Assembly: GCA_903952205.1 (NCBI GenBank)
Contig: CAJBEZ010000064.1
Location: 94,001 to 158,000 of the forward strand
DNA: 64,000 nucleotides
From: an uncultured Desulfomonile sp.
Lineage (GTDB): Bacteria > Desulfobacterota > Desulfomonilia > Desulfomonilales > Desulfomonilaceae
Reading direction: 5' to 3'
Shown: one piece after another, positions 54,968 through 64,000 of the stretch
Numbering within the stretch: the stretch's first letter is position 1
Layout of the letters: every line of letters begins with the position of its first letter
Notes under the pieces: model-generated
Databases searched by the model: none
What the model was told of the DNA's origin: nothing
Seen by the model: only the letters and a program-made list of their open reading frames with translations
Position numbers and translations under genes: made by a program

Positions 54968-55705
54968 CTAGATCAGACGTTCTGATTCAATTTCATTTAA
55001 TAGTTCTTCCATCTCTTCATCAACTGTAATCGACTTCATTAAATCCGGCCGATTTCTCATGGTTTTAACCAGAGACATTTTACGTTTCCATCGGCGAATT
55101 TTTTCGTGGTGTCCTTCCAACAGTACACTGGGGACCTGGCAGTCTTCAAAGTCTCTTGGTCTGGTATATTGAGGATATTCCAAGAGTCCGTTGTAAAAGG
55201 ATTCGCCATCTATACGGCTGTCAGATCCAAGTACGCCCGGAACCAAACGAATTATACAGTCAATTAACACCATTGCCGCTGTCTCACCACCAGACAGCAC
55301 ATAATCCCCTACTGATATCTCATCATTCACAAAATATCTTACTCTTTCGTCAATGCCCTCATATCTTCCACATATTAATAATAGTTCGGATTTATGTGAC
55401 AATTCTTCGACTATTTCCTGTTTGAGTTTTCGGCCTTGAGGTGTAAGCAGAATTTTATGCGTTACAACATCATACGCCTCTAAGCTCCGGATACCTCTTA
55501 CAATGGGCTCAGGCTTCATGATCATTCCTATACCGCCGCCGTATGGATAATCATCGGTGCTTCTGCGAGGTTCGTCTCCGAATTGTCTTAAATCTACCGG
55601 TTGAACCGACGCCAACCCCATTTGGATAGCCCGGGCCGGATTTCCATAGGCCAAGAAAGATTCAAAAATGTTTGGGAAGATGGTCAGGACCCGGATGTTA
55701 ATCAT
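54968..55705 (-). CDS. trmD: tRNA (guanine-37-N1)-methyltransferase
   Basis: 245 residues. The SPOUT-class knot is visible in LLICGRYEGIDERV near 111 and EISVGDYVLSGGE near 129, the SAM-binding loops. DDYPYGGGIGMIMKPEP near 50 is also typical. It methylates G37 next to the anticodon. The start overlaps the rimM end by 8 bp. Confidence 0.97.
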   Translation of the reverse strand: MINIRVLTIFPNIFESFLAYGNPARAIQMGLASVQPVDLRQFGDEPRRSTDDYPYGGGIGMIMKPEPIVRGIRSLEAYDVVTHKILLTPQGRKLKQEIVEELSHKSELLLICGRYEGIDERVRYFVNDEISVGDYVLSGGETAAMVLIDCIIRLVPGVLGSDSRIDGESFYNGLLEYPQYTRPRDFEDCQVPSVLLEGHHEKIRRWKRKMSLVKTMRNRPDLMKSITVDEEMEELLNEIESERLI

Positions 55706-56201
55706 CGGGGGACATCCCGTTCAAACAATCTACTACTATCTGAGCCTTTTGAAGATCTATTTCCTGAACTATTTCATCTACCAGCGGGATTAGAATCTCT
55801 TTTTTGCCTTGCTGAACCTGTAAAACATCCTGGGCTGGAGTTCTGATTATAGATTCTACTTTCCCCAGTAATCGACCCTGAATATCCAACACCGATAGAC
55901 CTATCAGTTCAAACCAGTAATATTCGTCATCCTCCTTGGACGGAAAAAATTCCTCCGCCGCCTTAACTAATCGTCCTGTCAATTTTTTTGCGTCTTCCAG
56001 GCTATTTATGTTTTTGAGAGAAACCGTGACAAGCTTCCGATTATCTCCAACTTTTTCAACTTCAAAACATTCATTTCCAAAAAACAGAACAGGAAATCTA
56101 CGGTATATATCGATCGACTCGGTGTAAGGATATATTTTTAATTGGCCTTTCAACCCAACTGGTTTTAGAGCTTTTCCAACAATTATCAATCGATCCGACA
56201 T
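55698..56201 (-). CDS. rimM: Ribosome maturation factor RimM
   Basis: 167 residues with the RimM N-terminal beta-barrel (VGKALKPVGLKGQLKI near 8) and a PRC-barrel C-terminal half (DEYYWFELIGLSVLD near 92). It binds uS19 while the small-subunit head assembles. It overlaps khpA by one base and trmD by eight, so the operon is tightly coupled. Confidence 0.96.
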   Translation of the reverse strand: MSDRLIIVGKALKPVGLKGQLKIYPYTESIDIYRRFPVLFFGNECFEVEKVGDNRKLVTVSLKNINSLEDAKKLTGRLVKAAEEFFPSKEDDEYYWFELIGLSVLDIQGRLLGKVESIIRTPAQDVLQVQQGKKEILIPLVDEIVQEIDLQKAQIVVDCLNGMSPDD

Positions 56202-56431
56202 TACTCTATGATTTCTAATGAAACCTTTTGTTTTCGTTTTGTAGAAGCCGAATTAAGCACTGTACGAATTGCCTTGGCGGTACGCCCGTGTTTACCAATT
56301 ATCCTTCCCAAATCTGATTGAGCGACATTCAATTCCAGAATCAGTCCTATCTCAGTTTCTTTTTCCGAAACATTAACTTCATCTGGATAATCAACCAGAC
56401 TTTTTGCGATGAATTCAACCAGTTCTTTCAT
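56201..56431 (-). CDS. khpA: KH-domain RNA-binding protein KhpA
   Basis: 76 residues, single KH domain with the GxxG loop in GRIIGKHGRTAKAIR near residue 41. The family is found between rpsP and rimM in many bacteria. In Gram-positives it pairs with KhpB to control cell elongation. Its job here is inferred to be RNA binding only. Confidence 0.95.
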   Translation of the reverse strand: MKELVEFIAKSLVDYPDEVNVSEKETEIGLILELNVAQSDLGRIIGKHGRTAKAIRTVLNSASTKRKQKVSLEIIE

Positions 56432-56494
56432 ACCAAACCTCAGATAATGAATTCTTTGCTATGGATAAATTGGTAAATGGCTTGGTCGAAAAAT

Positions 56495-56749
56495 CTATTG
56501 CGCCTGCACCGCAGGACTGGGGCTCTTCATAAGTTTCTTGACCGTGTCTGTAAGCTGCGCCCCTTTTTTAATCCATTCTTCAATGGCTTCTTTTTTGAGC
56601 TTGAGTCCATTGACCTTGTTTCGCGGATCATAGGTGCCAAGCATTTCAATAAAACGTCCATCTCTCGGATAGATTGAGTCTGACGCGACAATGCGATAAA
56701 ATGGTTTCTTCTTTGATCCGTGTCTTGATAATCTTATTTTAACAGCCAT
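56495..56749 (-). CDS. rpsP: Small ribosomal subunit protein bS16
   Basis: 84 residues. [23 protein letters not shown] at the N-terminus (split: [23 protein letters not shown]) is the bS16 signature and [15 protein letters not shown] near 28 confirms it. First gene of the rpsP-khpA-rimM-trmD-rplS-rnhB operon. GTGGAGG lies upstream. ffh, often the preceding gene, is not seen here. Confidence 0.97.
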   Translation of the reverse strand: MAVKIRLSRHGSKKKPFYRIVASDSIYPRDGRFIEMLGTYDPRNKVNGLKLKKEAIEEWIKKGAQLTDTVKKLMKSPSPAVQAQ

Positions 56750-56799
56750 CTATTTTTCAGCCTCCACTAATTGGGCGATGATCGATGCATAATCTTATA

Positions 56800-56828
56800 A
56801 TTGTATTTTACCTAATAAGACCAGTCAA
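56800..56828 (-). promoter_or_regulatory. Sigma70 promoter for the rpsP operon
   Basis: TTGACT (56823-56828), 17-bp spacer, TACAAT (56800-56805) on the minus strand, about 50 bp before rpsP. Strong match, as expected for ribosomal protein genes. Confidence 0.8.
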
Positions 56829-56951
56829 GCAATTTTACAAAATTGATAGTATGATAACAATATATTTTCTTCGGGAACAAAGGACCTCTATGCCCCTTTC
56901 AGTATCCCAAAAATCACTCTATAACAGCATCTAGGACTAAGCTTCCGTTTT

Positions 56952-57176
56952 ATGAATTTAAATAGACTGCTCTTGTTCACTAAATTCTCTACTCCATGGT
57001 CTGTAAAGACCTGGTTGATTTCTCTGCTGGGAGCAAACGCGTCTGCCGAATTACACAAGATTCTTAAGGAGATTATGGTTGACAAAATCTTAACGGCAAA
57101 ATCGAGAATCCATCTTGTCCCCAAAATGCAATTGACAGGAACTGATAATTGGACCCACCCGTGTCTGAAATCATAA
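56952..57176 (+). CDS. Possible small protein coupled to the epimerase gene, 74 aa
   Basis: Not recognised, and doubtful. The basic frame (LHKILKEIMVDKILTAKS) ends at TAA 57174-57176, which shares its last base with the ATG of the epimerase gene (TAATG), a typical coupling signal. There is no good ribosome-binding site and an opposite-strand frame (56888-57253) covers the same area, so it may be chance. The 426-bp region before the epimerase otherwise holds only the rpsP promoter. Confidence 0.3.
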   Translation: MNLNRLLLFTKFSTPWSVKTWLISLLGANASAELHKILKEIMVDKILTAKSRIHLVPKMQLTGTDNWTHPCLKS

Positions 57177-58192
57177 TGGGCCAAAGATCTCTCGACAAGA
57201 AAAACATGGGACGATGTGTCGTCACTGGAGCCACTGGATTTGTAGGCAGTCATTTAATCGACTATTTGTTAGCATCAGGGGCCGATATCGTTTGTCCAGT
57301 TAGAAAGCAGCACAATCTCAAATACTTGACAAACAAGAACGTGACCATAACAACTTTTGAAGAATTGGAGAAAGAAATACGCTCAAAAGGAAATCTTGAT
57401 TATTTTTTTCATGTCGCAGGCGCTACTCGCGCATTATCTTACAAAGACTACTATTCGGCAAACGTGGAATTGACCGAGAGATTGTTGCAACTGATTTTAA
57501 GAGCAACTGACTTCAAGTATTTTAAGCGATTCGTTTTTATAAGCTCTCAAGCGGTGAGTGGTCCAGCGCCTAATTCTATTACTCCGGTTACCGAATCCGA
57601 CTCTCCTAACCCCGTTTCCTGGTATGGGGGTTCAAAACTTGAGGCTGAGCGGATTGTCCAAAAATATTCCGATAAAATCCCTATTGTAATAATTAGACCT
57701 TCTACCGTCTTCGGCCCTCGAGACACAGATGTTCTGAGCGTCTTTAAATCATGCAAATATCATCTTGCTCCTTGTCTTACCGGAAAAGATCGTATGGTGA
57801 GCGTGATTTATGTTGAAGATTTGGTTGATGGTATTATAGAGGCTGCTTCATCACATAAAACTTCCCGCAAGACGTACTTTCTTACAAATCAAGAGCCTGT
57901 TGTGTGGAGAGACTTCATTAGAGAAGTCGGGAGGTTAATGGAGTCTTCGGTAGTCTTCTTACCCATTCCAAAATTTGTCCTTAAGCCTTTTGGATTTTTA
58001 TCCGATTTAATAGGAAAGGTTACTGGTACGCCTTCTCTATTTAGAACTGAAAAAATTCGGGAAATGGATCAGTGGTTCTGGATTTGTTCCCCAGAGGCAG
58101 CGCACAGGGACTTCGGATGGGTTGCTCAAAATGAACTAAGCCGGAGTTTGACCAATACATACCTATGGTACAAAGCCCAAGGGTGGCTGTAA
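57176..58192 (+). CDS. NAD-dependent epimerase/dehydratase (extended SDR)
   Basis: 338 residues from ATG 57176. The Rossmann TGATGFVGSHL is near residue 17, and the catalytic Ser/Tyr-Lys triad is visible as FISSQAV and SWYGGSKLEAER (the Tyr-x3-Lys is YGGSK, near 155). The C-terminal FRTEKIREMDQWFWICS is family-like. Members modify nucleotide sugars or hopanoid/sterol-type substrates, and substrate is not evident here. An alternative start is ATG 57206. It is a single gene on the plus strand. Confidence 0.83.
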   Translation: MGQRSLDKKNMGRCVVTGATGFVGSHLIDYLLASGADIVCPVRKQHNLKYLTNKNVTITTFEELEKEIRSKGNLDYFFHVAGATRALSYKDYYSANVELTERLLQLILRATDFKYFKRFVFISSQAVSGPAPNSITPVTESDSPNPVSWYGGSKLEAERIVQKYSDKIPIVIIRPSTVFGPRDTDVLSVFKSCKYHLAPCLTGKDRMVSVIYVEDLVDGIIEAASSHKTSRKTYFLTNQEPVVWRDFIREVGRLMESSVVFLPIPKFVLKPFGFLSDLIGKVTGTPSLFRTEKIREMDQWFWICSPEAAHRDFGWVAQNELSRSLTNTYLWYKAQGWL

Positions 58193-58350
58193 TTTTTGGG
58201 GCGGTAAGTTATGGGCAGGGCCACGTCAGCAAGACCCCATCTTTCGGAGTATGAGATTTCGGAACTCCAACAGCCAAAACCTTGCGGGACGTTTTGGATC
58301 CGGATAATTGAGACGCCTGCATAGCAAGCTCAGGGTAAGTTGCTCAGCAT

Positions 58351-59091
58351 TTATTGCGCCTCAAAGAAGGCTATGGCTTGCCGAAGCTCGGCAAACCGGT
58401 AAATAATGTAATCCGGCTCCACATTATTCGCTGTTGGCCTCCCCTGGTTGGATGAAAAAAACACCGTCTTCATGCCGCACTGTTTCGCCCCGTAGATGTC
58501 ACGGTACATGTCGTTGCCTACGAACAGGACGTTCTCGGGCGGCAGATTGAGCCCATTCAAGGCTGCCTCAAAAATTCTTTTGTCCGGCTTTCTGAAGCTC
58601 AAGTCCCCGGAAACGATGATGGGCTGGAAATAGCCCTCAATACCGACCGCTCTCATTTCCGGTCGCGCCCAGGCGCTTTGGGCGTCGGAAAGGGCCGCCA
58701 GTTTGAAACGCCGCGCCAGTTCGTCCAGCGCAGTCTTCACCTCGGGATAGAGTTGCAAGCGAAAACGCGAAACTCCCCGGTACATCTCCGCTAGAAAGAT
58801 GGGCATCCACCGCAGTTTCTCCGGAGGCAGGACATAACACTCTTCCGGCCTACGCCGGAGGAACTCACGCCACAACTCCACTGCGTCAAACTCAGGGAAG
58901 GCTTCTCCGCTTGCCCTCCGTTGCTCCTCCATAAGACGGAAATACTCGTCACGCACTTCCCACCGATGGATATATATCCCCTGATAAGTAAGAAAATGAC
59001 TGATACCCCGGTAGATTTCTTCGGAACCTTCATCGGTCTGGATGTCGATGAGCGTTCCGTTGATGTCGAAAAGGATCGCCTGAATGTTCAT
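58351..59091 (-). CDS. HAD-superfamily hydrolase-like protein (DxN variant)
   Basis: 246 residues. Motif I reads LFDINGTLID, with Asn at the position of the second catalytic Asp of phosphatases (DxDGT). Motif II is AALSDAQ near residue 132, motif III Lys is in SFRKPDKRIF near 170 and motif IV is FVGNDMYRDI near 190. The change may lower or alter phosphatase chemistry. Its start overlaps the upstream kinase-like gene by ATGA. Base composition is clearly richer in GC than most of the window, suggesting recent transfer. Confidence 0.85.
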   Translation of the reverse strand: MNIQAILFDINGTLIDIQTDEGSEEIYRGISHFLTYQGIYIHRWEVRDEYFRLMEEQRRASGEAFPEFDAVELWREFLRRRPEECYVLPPEKLRWMPIFLAEMYRGVSRFRLQLYPEVKTALDELARRFKLAALSDAQSAWARPEMRAVGIEGYFQPIIVSGDLSFRKPDKRIFEAALNGLNLPPENVLFVGNDMYRDIYGAKQCGMKTVFFSSNQGRPTANNVEPDYIIYRFAELRQAIAFFEAQ

Positions 59092-60098
59092 GGTAGCGCC
59101 CTCAGAATCTGTTTGGCTTCCTGAAGAAGTCGCTGGCGGTAGTCGTTGTTAATCCACGAATTGCGGGCAATCCGCAATAGGGTGACGCCCATGTAAAACG
59201 GGATGCGCAGGGTAATGGCCCTGAAGGCGCTCATACGATCTGGAAAGTGGCAGGAATATTCCCAGAGAAAATGCCCGATGAAGGGTTCGGCAGTGTGGGG
59301 GTTTCCCTTTGCCTGGAAGAAGAAATGCTTGAGTTCGCCGCATAACCTTCCCAGATCAAACACCCGATCGGCCCATTGCATACGCTCCAGATCAATGGCC
59401 ATGACGTTGTTGCCCCTGCCGAAAAGAAAATTGGACGGGGTGACGTCGCCGTGGACCAGAACGCACCGGTCTTCCCACATACATCCCTGGTACCGCCAAG
59501 CGTCGCGCAGGTAGTAAAATTCATCGGAATGGTCGTGCCCCATTCCGCGCTTTACGATAAGCGAATTAATCAACCGCCCCATGTAATCGAAGCTGTTGTC
59601 GAAATTGACCTGCCAATCGCCCGCTGTGAGGTGATGCATAGAGGCCATGAAATATGCCAGGGCCGAAAGTTTACGGTACAATCGATCACGCCTGCCCAGG
59701 TGTATGGCGTCGTTTATCACCTTGCCCAGTAGGTCGTAGTCCAAGTACTCCACCATGAGTACGCTACCGATGGCCTGATTGAATCCCAGCGGCTTGACCA
59801 CGTAATGCGGAGGCGCATAAAGACCCAAGCTGCGAAGGAATACAAGGTTGTTGAATTCTGTTTCTCCCGTTTTGGGAAGGTGTGAGCCTGGATTACGGTG
59901 AGGGGGATGGAACTTGCCAACCACCCTGGCGCCACTGCGTTCTTCCTCGTAAAGGTACACGTGGCGTGAACACGCCGATTGGAATACTCTGAAAACCTTA
60001 TGGTCAGAAGAAACTCCCAATTGTGGGATGATGTGATCCCGCAGATATCCACACAGTGGATCGTTCTGATCAAGATGTCCGAGGTACCTGCCGATCAT
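59088..60098 (-). CDS. Aminoglycoside/choline kinase-like phosphotransferase
   Basis: 336 residues from ATG 60098 (GGAG eight bases upstream; an ATG two codons earlier overlaps it). The protein-kinase-like fold is shown by the catalytic loop VLVHGDVTPSNFLF near 210 (Asp and Asn) and the metal-binding VMAIDLERMQW near 228. It probably phosphorylates a small hydroxyl or amino compound. GC-rich like its coupled HAD neighbour, the two forming a kinase/phosphatase-like pair 215 bp from a tRNA gene. Confidence 0.8.
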   Translation of the reverse strand: MIGRYLGHLDQNDPLCGYLRDHIIPQLGVSSDHKVFRVFQSACSRHVYLYEEERSGARVVGKFHPPHRNPGSHLPKTGETEFNNLVFLRSLGLYAPPHYVVKPLGFNQAIGSVLMVEYLDYDLLGKVINDAIHLGRRDRLYRKLSALAYFMASMHHLTAGDWQVNFDNSFDYMGRLINSLIVKRGMGHDHSDEFYYLRDAWRYQGCMWEDRCVLVHGDVTPSNFLFGRGNNVMAIDLERMQWADRVFDLGRLCGELKHFFFQAKGNPHTAEPFIGHFLWEYSCHFPDRMSAFRAITLRIPFYMGVTLLRIARNSWINNDYRQRLLQEAKQILRALP

Positions 60099-60318
60099 CG
60101 TCATGCTCCGCAGTGAGAGGTAAACTCAACGGGATAGGAAAGATGATAACAGAAGGCTGTGTTTTCCATGCAAGAAAATAAGCTGAAGAATCAGAAATTA
60201 TTAGCAATATAATAATTTTAGACGATAGGTCTTCAACTATTCTTTTGGAATGCTCCTCGTTTACACCCCTATTTTTTGAATTTAAAAGAAGGGAAAGTGC
60301 GATTATATTAGGTTTTAT

Positions 60319-60409
<91 letters not shown>

Positions 60410-60416
60410 GCTATGC

Positions 60417-60890
60417 TTAGTGTGCTTTATCAGATTTTATACGCTGTTGTTTAAAAAAGTGTCGTAACAGTTTGGAGGCTTCTTCTGCCATGATACCTGA
60501 TTTTGTGTCGATTTCACGGCTATATCGGAAGTCGTGAGCTAGATCAAACAAACTTCCAAATGCTCCGTATCGAGTATCCCACGCCCCGAATACGACCTTT
60601 TCAACTCTTGCGTTCAACAACGCTGCGGCACACATTACGCAAGGTTCCAAAGTAACATAAAGAGTCGTGTTGATCAATCTCCAATCACCCATAAAAACCG
60701 CCGCTTTTCTAATACATACTATTTCTGCGTGAGCGGTTGGATCCTGATCTATTTCAACTCTGTTGCAGCCTGAGCCAATTATTCTACCTCTATGAACCAA
60801 CACTGCCCCAACAGGCGTTTCACCTATTTGCAGGGCTTTTCCGGCTAATATGAGAGCGATTTTCATAAAAAAGTAATCATTTCTGATCAT
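60417..60890 (-). CDS. tadA: tRNA-specific adenosine deaminase
   Basis: 157 residues. The zinc/catalytic HAE is in PTAHAEIVCI near residue 53 and PCxxC is in LEPCVMCAAAL near 82. TadA converts A34 to inosine in tRNA-Arg(ACG). Length is normal. The tRNA-Ser gene follows at once, similar to the tadA/tRNA-Ser proximity seen in several other bacteria. Confidence 0.94.
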   Translation of the reverse strand: MIRNDYFFMKIALILAGKALQIGETPVGAVLVHRGRIIGSGCNRVEIDQDPTAHAEIVCIRKAAVFMGDWRLINTTLYVTLEPCVMCAAALLNARVEKVVFGAWDTRYGAFGSLFDLAHDFRYSREIDTKSGIMAEEASKLLRHFFKQQRIKSDKAH

Positions 60891-60925
60891 TTAGCCAAGT
60901 CAAACCATTTCTCTAATGTTGGACT

Positions 60926-62584
60926 TCAAGACAATATCGCTCCTTGGGCCGCTGAGCTAACCTGTTTGGCGTAACGCGCAAGGTAACCGCTTGTAATTCC
61001 AGCCTCACGTGGTTTCCAATTTATTTTACGATGTTCGAGTTCTTCCTCCGATATCTGTAAATCCACTCTTTTTGCTGGAATATCGATTACAATTTCATCG
61101 CCCTCTTCTACAAAAGCTATGGGGCCACCATGAGCCGCTTCTGGCGATACATGGCCTATAGCGGCTCCTCGTGTTCCTCCGCTAAATCGTCCGTCAGTGA
61201 TAAGCGAAACAGTTTTATCCAGTCCCATTCCCGCCAATGCGGATGTTGGACTCAGCATTTCCCTCATGCCTGGACCACCTTTAGGTCCTTCATATCTGAT
61301 TACAACGACATCACCTTTGCTGATTTTTCCAGAAAGAATTTCCAGGACCGCCATTTCCTCGGATTCAAAAACCCTTGCTTTGCCTCTATTGCGCAACATC
61401 TCTTCGGAAACCGCTGATTGCTTGACTACAGCGCCGTCTGGAGCAAGATTTCCAAATAGTATCGCTATGCCCCCTTTATCATGATAGGGGTGGTCCAAGG
61501 GCCTGATTATTTCATGATCAAAAACAGTGACTGATTCAAGGTTTTTCTTGAGACTGAAACAAGTTGAAGTCATTACATCCGAATTGGCAAGTCCATTTTC
61601 TACAAGCTCTTTTAGGACCGCCTGTATTCCGCCTGCCTGTCCCAGATCTTCAAGATGATGAGGACCAGCGGGCGAAAGGGAGCAAATATGAGGTGTTTTG
61701 GTTCCAATTTCATCAAATAATTTCAATTCTATACATAGATCCGCCTCGTGCGCTATAGCCGGGACATGAAGCACTGTATTAGTAGAACATCCCAGCGCCA
61801 TGTCTACGGCTATAGCATTCTGGAATGCTTCCATAGAAGCTATGTCTCTAGGCCTTATATTTTTTGAAACAAGTTCCATCACTTTCATCCCGGCTGTTTT
61901 TGCCAATCTGATTCTTTCAGCGTGAACGGCTGGAATTGTGCCATTACCCGGCAAACCCAGGCCGAGAGCTTCCGTCAGACAATTCATTGAATTGGCGGTG
62001 AACATACCGGAACACGACCCGCAGCCGGGACAGGCTTCATTTTCAAGATCCGCCAGTTTATCCGCGGACATTTTTCCGGCGGACACTTTACCTACTGCTT
62101 CAAATACAGTTATAAGATCAGCTTTTTTACCTTCAAATCTTCCCGCCAGCATTGGCCCGCCACTTATGACTATTGATGGTAGATTGAGTCTCAGTGCGGC
62201 CATCAACATTCCCGGCACAATCTTGTCGCAATTTGGTATTAACACAAGTCCGTCAAATGGATGCGCCCTAGCCATAATTTCTACGGAATCAGCTATTAAT
62301 TCGCGTGACGCCAGGGAATATTTCATGCCTTCATGGCCCATGGCTAAACCATCGCAAACTCCTATTGTGGGAAATTCGAGTGGTGTTCCTCCGCACATTC
62401 TTATACCAGCTTTGACGGCGTCAGCTATTTGGTCAAGGTGAATGTGGCCGGGAACCACCTCGTTAGCTGAATTGACCACTCCTATCAATGGCCGGACTAT
62501 TTCCTCATCGGTTAATCCCATCGCTTTTAGCAGGGCCCTTGAAGGGGCCCTAACAACGCCTTTTTTCATTAAATCGCTTCGCAC
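60926..62584 (-). CDS. ilvD: Dihydroxy-acid dehydratase
   Basis: 552 residues from GTG 62584, chosen because GGAGGG stands four bases ahead and the product then begins with the usual RSDxxKKG. An ATG at 62596 lies before that site. Fe-S ligands are in PNCDKIVPG near 115 and [21 protein letters not shown] (split: [20 protein letters not shown]) near 186. It dehydrates the diols to 2-ketoisovalerate and 2-keto-3-methylvalerate. It is apart from ilvBN. Confidence 0.96.
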   Translation of the reverse strand: MRSDLMKKGVVRAPSRALLKAMGLTDEEIVRPLIGVVNSANEVVPGHIHLDQIADAVKAGIRMCGGTPLEFPTIGVCDGLAMGHEGMKYSLASRELIADSVEIMARAHPFDGLVLIPNCDKIVPGMLMAALRLNLPSIVISGGPMLAGRFEGKKADLITVFEAVGKVSAGKMSADKLADLENEACPGCGSCSGMFTANSMNCLTEALGLGLPGNGTIPAVHAERIRLAKTAGMKVMELVSKNIRPRDIASMEAFQNAIAVDMALGCSTNTVLHVPAIAHEADLCIELKLFDEIGTKTPHICSLSPAGPHHLEDLGQAGGIQAVLKELVENGLANSDVMTSTCFSLKKNLESVTVFDHEIIRPLDHPYHDKGGIAILFGNLAPDGAVVKQSAVSEEMLRNRGKARVFESEEMAVLEILSGKISKGDVVVIRYEGPKGGPGMREMLSPTSALAGMGLDKTVSLITDGRFSGGTRGAAIGHVSPEAAHGGPIAFVEEGDEIVIDIPAKRVDLQISEEELEHRKINWKPREAGITSGYLARYAKQVSSAAQGAILS

Positions 62585-62640
62585 TGAGCCCTCCAAGCCT
62601 CTATATCAGTTCTTAGACAGCATTATAAATTTACCCGCAA

Positions 62641-63855
62641 TCAAGGTTTAAGGATCTTGTTTACCTTTGGAGCTTGAATTCGTTCATAAACAGGCAGTTC
62701 TCCCAATAGAGGCCGTGCGTACATTTTAAATTCGTCTGTTACGTTATTCACGCCACGTATAAAACTGTCGGGCATACTTTTTGTTTCTTTTGCCACTTGT
62801 TCCAAAGGTGTCAAATTATATCGAACACCATAATCTCCAACTCTTTCTATCGTAATAGAACCATCTGTCCGGTGCCAAGCCGCTATTTGAACAGCTCTTT
62901 CACCAACCTCCCGCGCTTCATGGGCGTCAATAGTACTTACACATCCCAAGAACGATCGCTGCAGATATCCAAAAGTATCAGATCGAACTCTTTTAATCTT
63001 GAGGCGCTTTTTCACCAAATCAGCTAAAGCGTCACCTAAAGATGTGTTGCCGGACAACTGCACATTCCCATGAGCGTCCTTCTCAACCTCTTTCATCAAA
63101 CCAGTTATAACTGGTAGGCCACTTGTGTTTATTATCCCTTCGGATACTGCTACGACAACTCGACCAAATTCTGCGTAAGTGGCATCCACACTGGCTAAGA
63201 ATTCTTCAGAATCAAAAGCTTTTTCAGGCACATAAATTAGATGAGGACCATCGTCATGATATTTCCTTGCGAAAACTGACGCCGCTGTCAGGAAACCTGC
63301 GTGCCTTCCCATTACTACGCCAATATACACACCTGGAAGAGAGCGATTATCCAGATTGACTCCCATAAAGGCCTGGGCTACAAATTTAGCGGCTGACCCA
63401 TATCCTGGGCAATGATCAGTAACTCTAAGGTCATTATCAATAGTTTTGGGAATATGGGTGACTCGTAATTCGTATCCCGCTTCCATGGCAAATTTGTTTA
63501 CAATACGGCATGTCTCGGCTGAATCGTTTCCTCCAATATAAAAAAAATAATGAACACCATGAGCTTTGCAAACATCAAATATTCTTTTGCAGAACTCTTC
63601 ATCGGGCTTGACTCTTGTGCTTCTTATACCGGCGCCGGGTGTGAGCGCTACCATTTCAAGGTTGTGTCGTGTGGCTTCAGTCAGATTAACAAATTCTTCG
63701 TTTACAAGTCCTTCAACTCCACGAAACGCGCCGTAAAATTGAGTGATATTTGGATACTGTCTGGCCTGCAAAACGGCCCCTACTAAAGATTCGTTTATTA
63801 CTGCGGTCGGTCCCCCTCCCATAGCAATTATTGCCTTGCCTGTTAATTTTTCCAT
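62641..63855 (-). CDS. 6-phosphofructokinase, probably PPi-dependent
   Basis: 404 residues of the PfkA superfamily. Residues that set donor use are those of PPi enzymes: GGNDS near 110 has Asp where ATP enzymes have Gly, and PKTIDND near 138 has the Lys of PPi types. MGRHAGF near 185 is the substrate site. The N-terminal GGGPTAVIN is the donor-phosphate loop. It would make fructose-1,6-bisphosphate from PPi, or run in reverse for gluconeogenesis. AGGAGAG precedes ATG 63855. The 145 bp that follow to the window end show nothing supportable. Confidence 0.88.
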   Translation of the reverse strand: MEKLTGKAIIAMGGGPTAVINESLVGAVLQARQYPNITQFYGAFRGVEGLVNEEFVNLTEATRHNLEMVALTPGAGIRSTRVKPDEEFCKRIFDVCKAHGVHYFFYIGGNDSAETCRIVNKFAMEAGYELRVTHIPKTIDNDLRVTDHCPGYGSAAKFVAQAFMGVNLDNRSLPGVYIGVVMGRHAGFLTAASVFARKYHDDGPHLIYVPEKAFDSEEFLASVDATYAEFGRVVVAVSEGIINTSGLPVITGLMKEVEKDAHGNVQLSGNTSLGDALADLVKKRLKIKRVRSDTFGYLQRSFLGCVSTIDAHEAREVGERAVQIAAWHRTDGSITIERVGDYGVRYNLTPLEQVAKETKSMPDSFIRGVNNVTDEFKMYARPLLGELPVYERIQAPKVNKILKP

Positions 63856-64000
63856 TTTGTCTCTCCTGGAACAGTATTTCTTTTGAATTGATCGATATAT
63901 TGAATACGCTGCTACAATTTAACTTTACGAAAATATATTTTACCATAAAATTATTGGTGGATGAAGGTCGAAGGGAACCACTTCAAAAAATCATTGTCTT

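Noticed and set aside
56888-57253. 121-codon minus-strand frame before the epimerase
   Set aside because: Covers the epimerase start and has no recognisable domain or ribosome-binding site; probably chance.

Overview
The window looks like a chromosomal segment of a strictly anaerobic, Gram-negative bacterium of the Desulfobacterota (former Deltaproteobacteria). The main reasons are an acetyl-CoA (Wood-Ljungdahl) carbonyl-branch operon, oxygen-sensitive Fe-S enzymes (class I fumarase, 2-hydroxyacyl-CoA dehydratase-like proteins), a PPi-type phosphofructokinase, and outer-membrane genes (SurA, AsmA-like protein, beta-barrel protein). The ilvB-ilvN-psd-pssA-leuA gene order is the one I know from Geobacter-type genomes. 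The genus cannot be fixed from the sequence alone. No transposase, integrase, CRISPR array or rRNA was seen. One tRNA is present.

Layout. 1-1034: end of a radical-SAM gene, a small ferredoxin and a YflT-like stress protein. 1104-7221 (minus): mfd, a surA-like chaperone and mreB. 7432-11296: a TPR membrane protein, two small unknown genes and a pair of 2-hydroxyacyl-CoA dehydratase / benzoyl-CoA reductase-type subunits without their ATPase activator. 11401-16905 (plus): two-subunit fumarase, an EamA exporter and a complete TRAP transporter whose binding protein resembles the 2-keto-acid binder TakP. 17102-19953: orphan receiver, secreted lipocalin-like protein and an unknown polytopic membrane protein.

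20066-28654 (minus) is the CODH/ACS operon. It starts with a 77-residue unknown protein, followed by a single ORF that fuses AcsD (small corrinoid protein subunit) to CooS (CO dehydrogenase), then acsB, acsC and acsE. Each gap from the fusion gene down to acsE, and the region after acsE, holds a perfect hairpin. A second, almost identical acsD stands alone at 38942-40267 on the opposite strand, so the two copies form an inverted repeat of about 1.1 kb around a 10.5-kb block. That block holds leuA, a B12-riboswitch-controlled corrinoid uptake cluster with cbiL, and ilvB-ilvN-psd-pssA. Downstream of the second acsD lies a 34-bp perfect palindrome whose core is an exact canonical parS (ParB-binding) site.

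40347-43900 (minus) is a glycolytic gap-pgk-tpiA-secG operon. 44083-48463 carries cysteine synthase, a secreted papain-like protein, an outer-membrane protein and tatA. 48562-53972 (plus) has holA, a Rho-N-domain protein and a large AsmA-like protein. 53969-56749 (minus) is the conserved rpsP-khpA-rimM-trmD-rplS-rnhB operon. 57176-60098 has an epimerase, then a GC-richer HAD/kinase-like pair. The window ends with tRNA-Ser(CGA), tadA, ilvD and a PPi-type phosphofructokinase.

How it fits together. CO dehydrogenase, acetyl-CoA synthase, the corrinoid protein and its methyltransferase join a methyl group and CO2/CO to CoA. The corrinoid importer in the middle of the locus can supply the cofactor that AcsC/AcsD need. 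The most unusual features are the AcsD-CooS fusion, its inverted free-standing acsD partner and the helix motif both share. Together they suggest a physically tethered, possibly promoter-switchable CODH/corrinoid-protein system.
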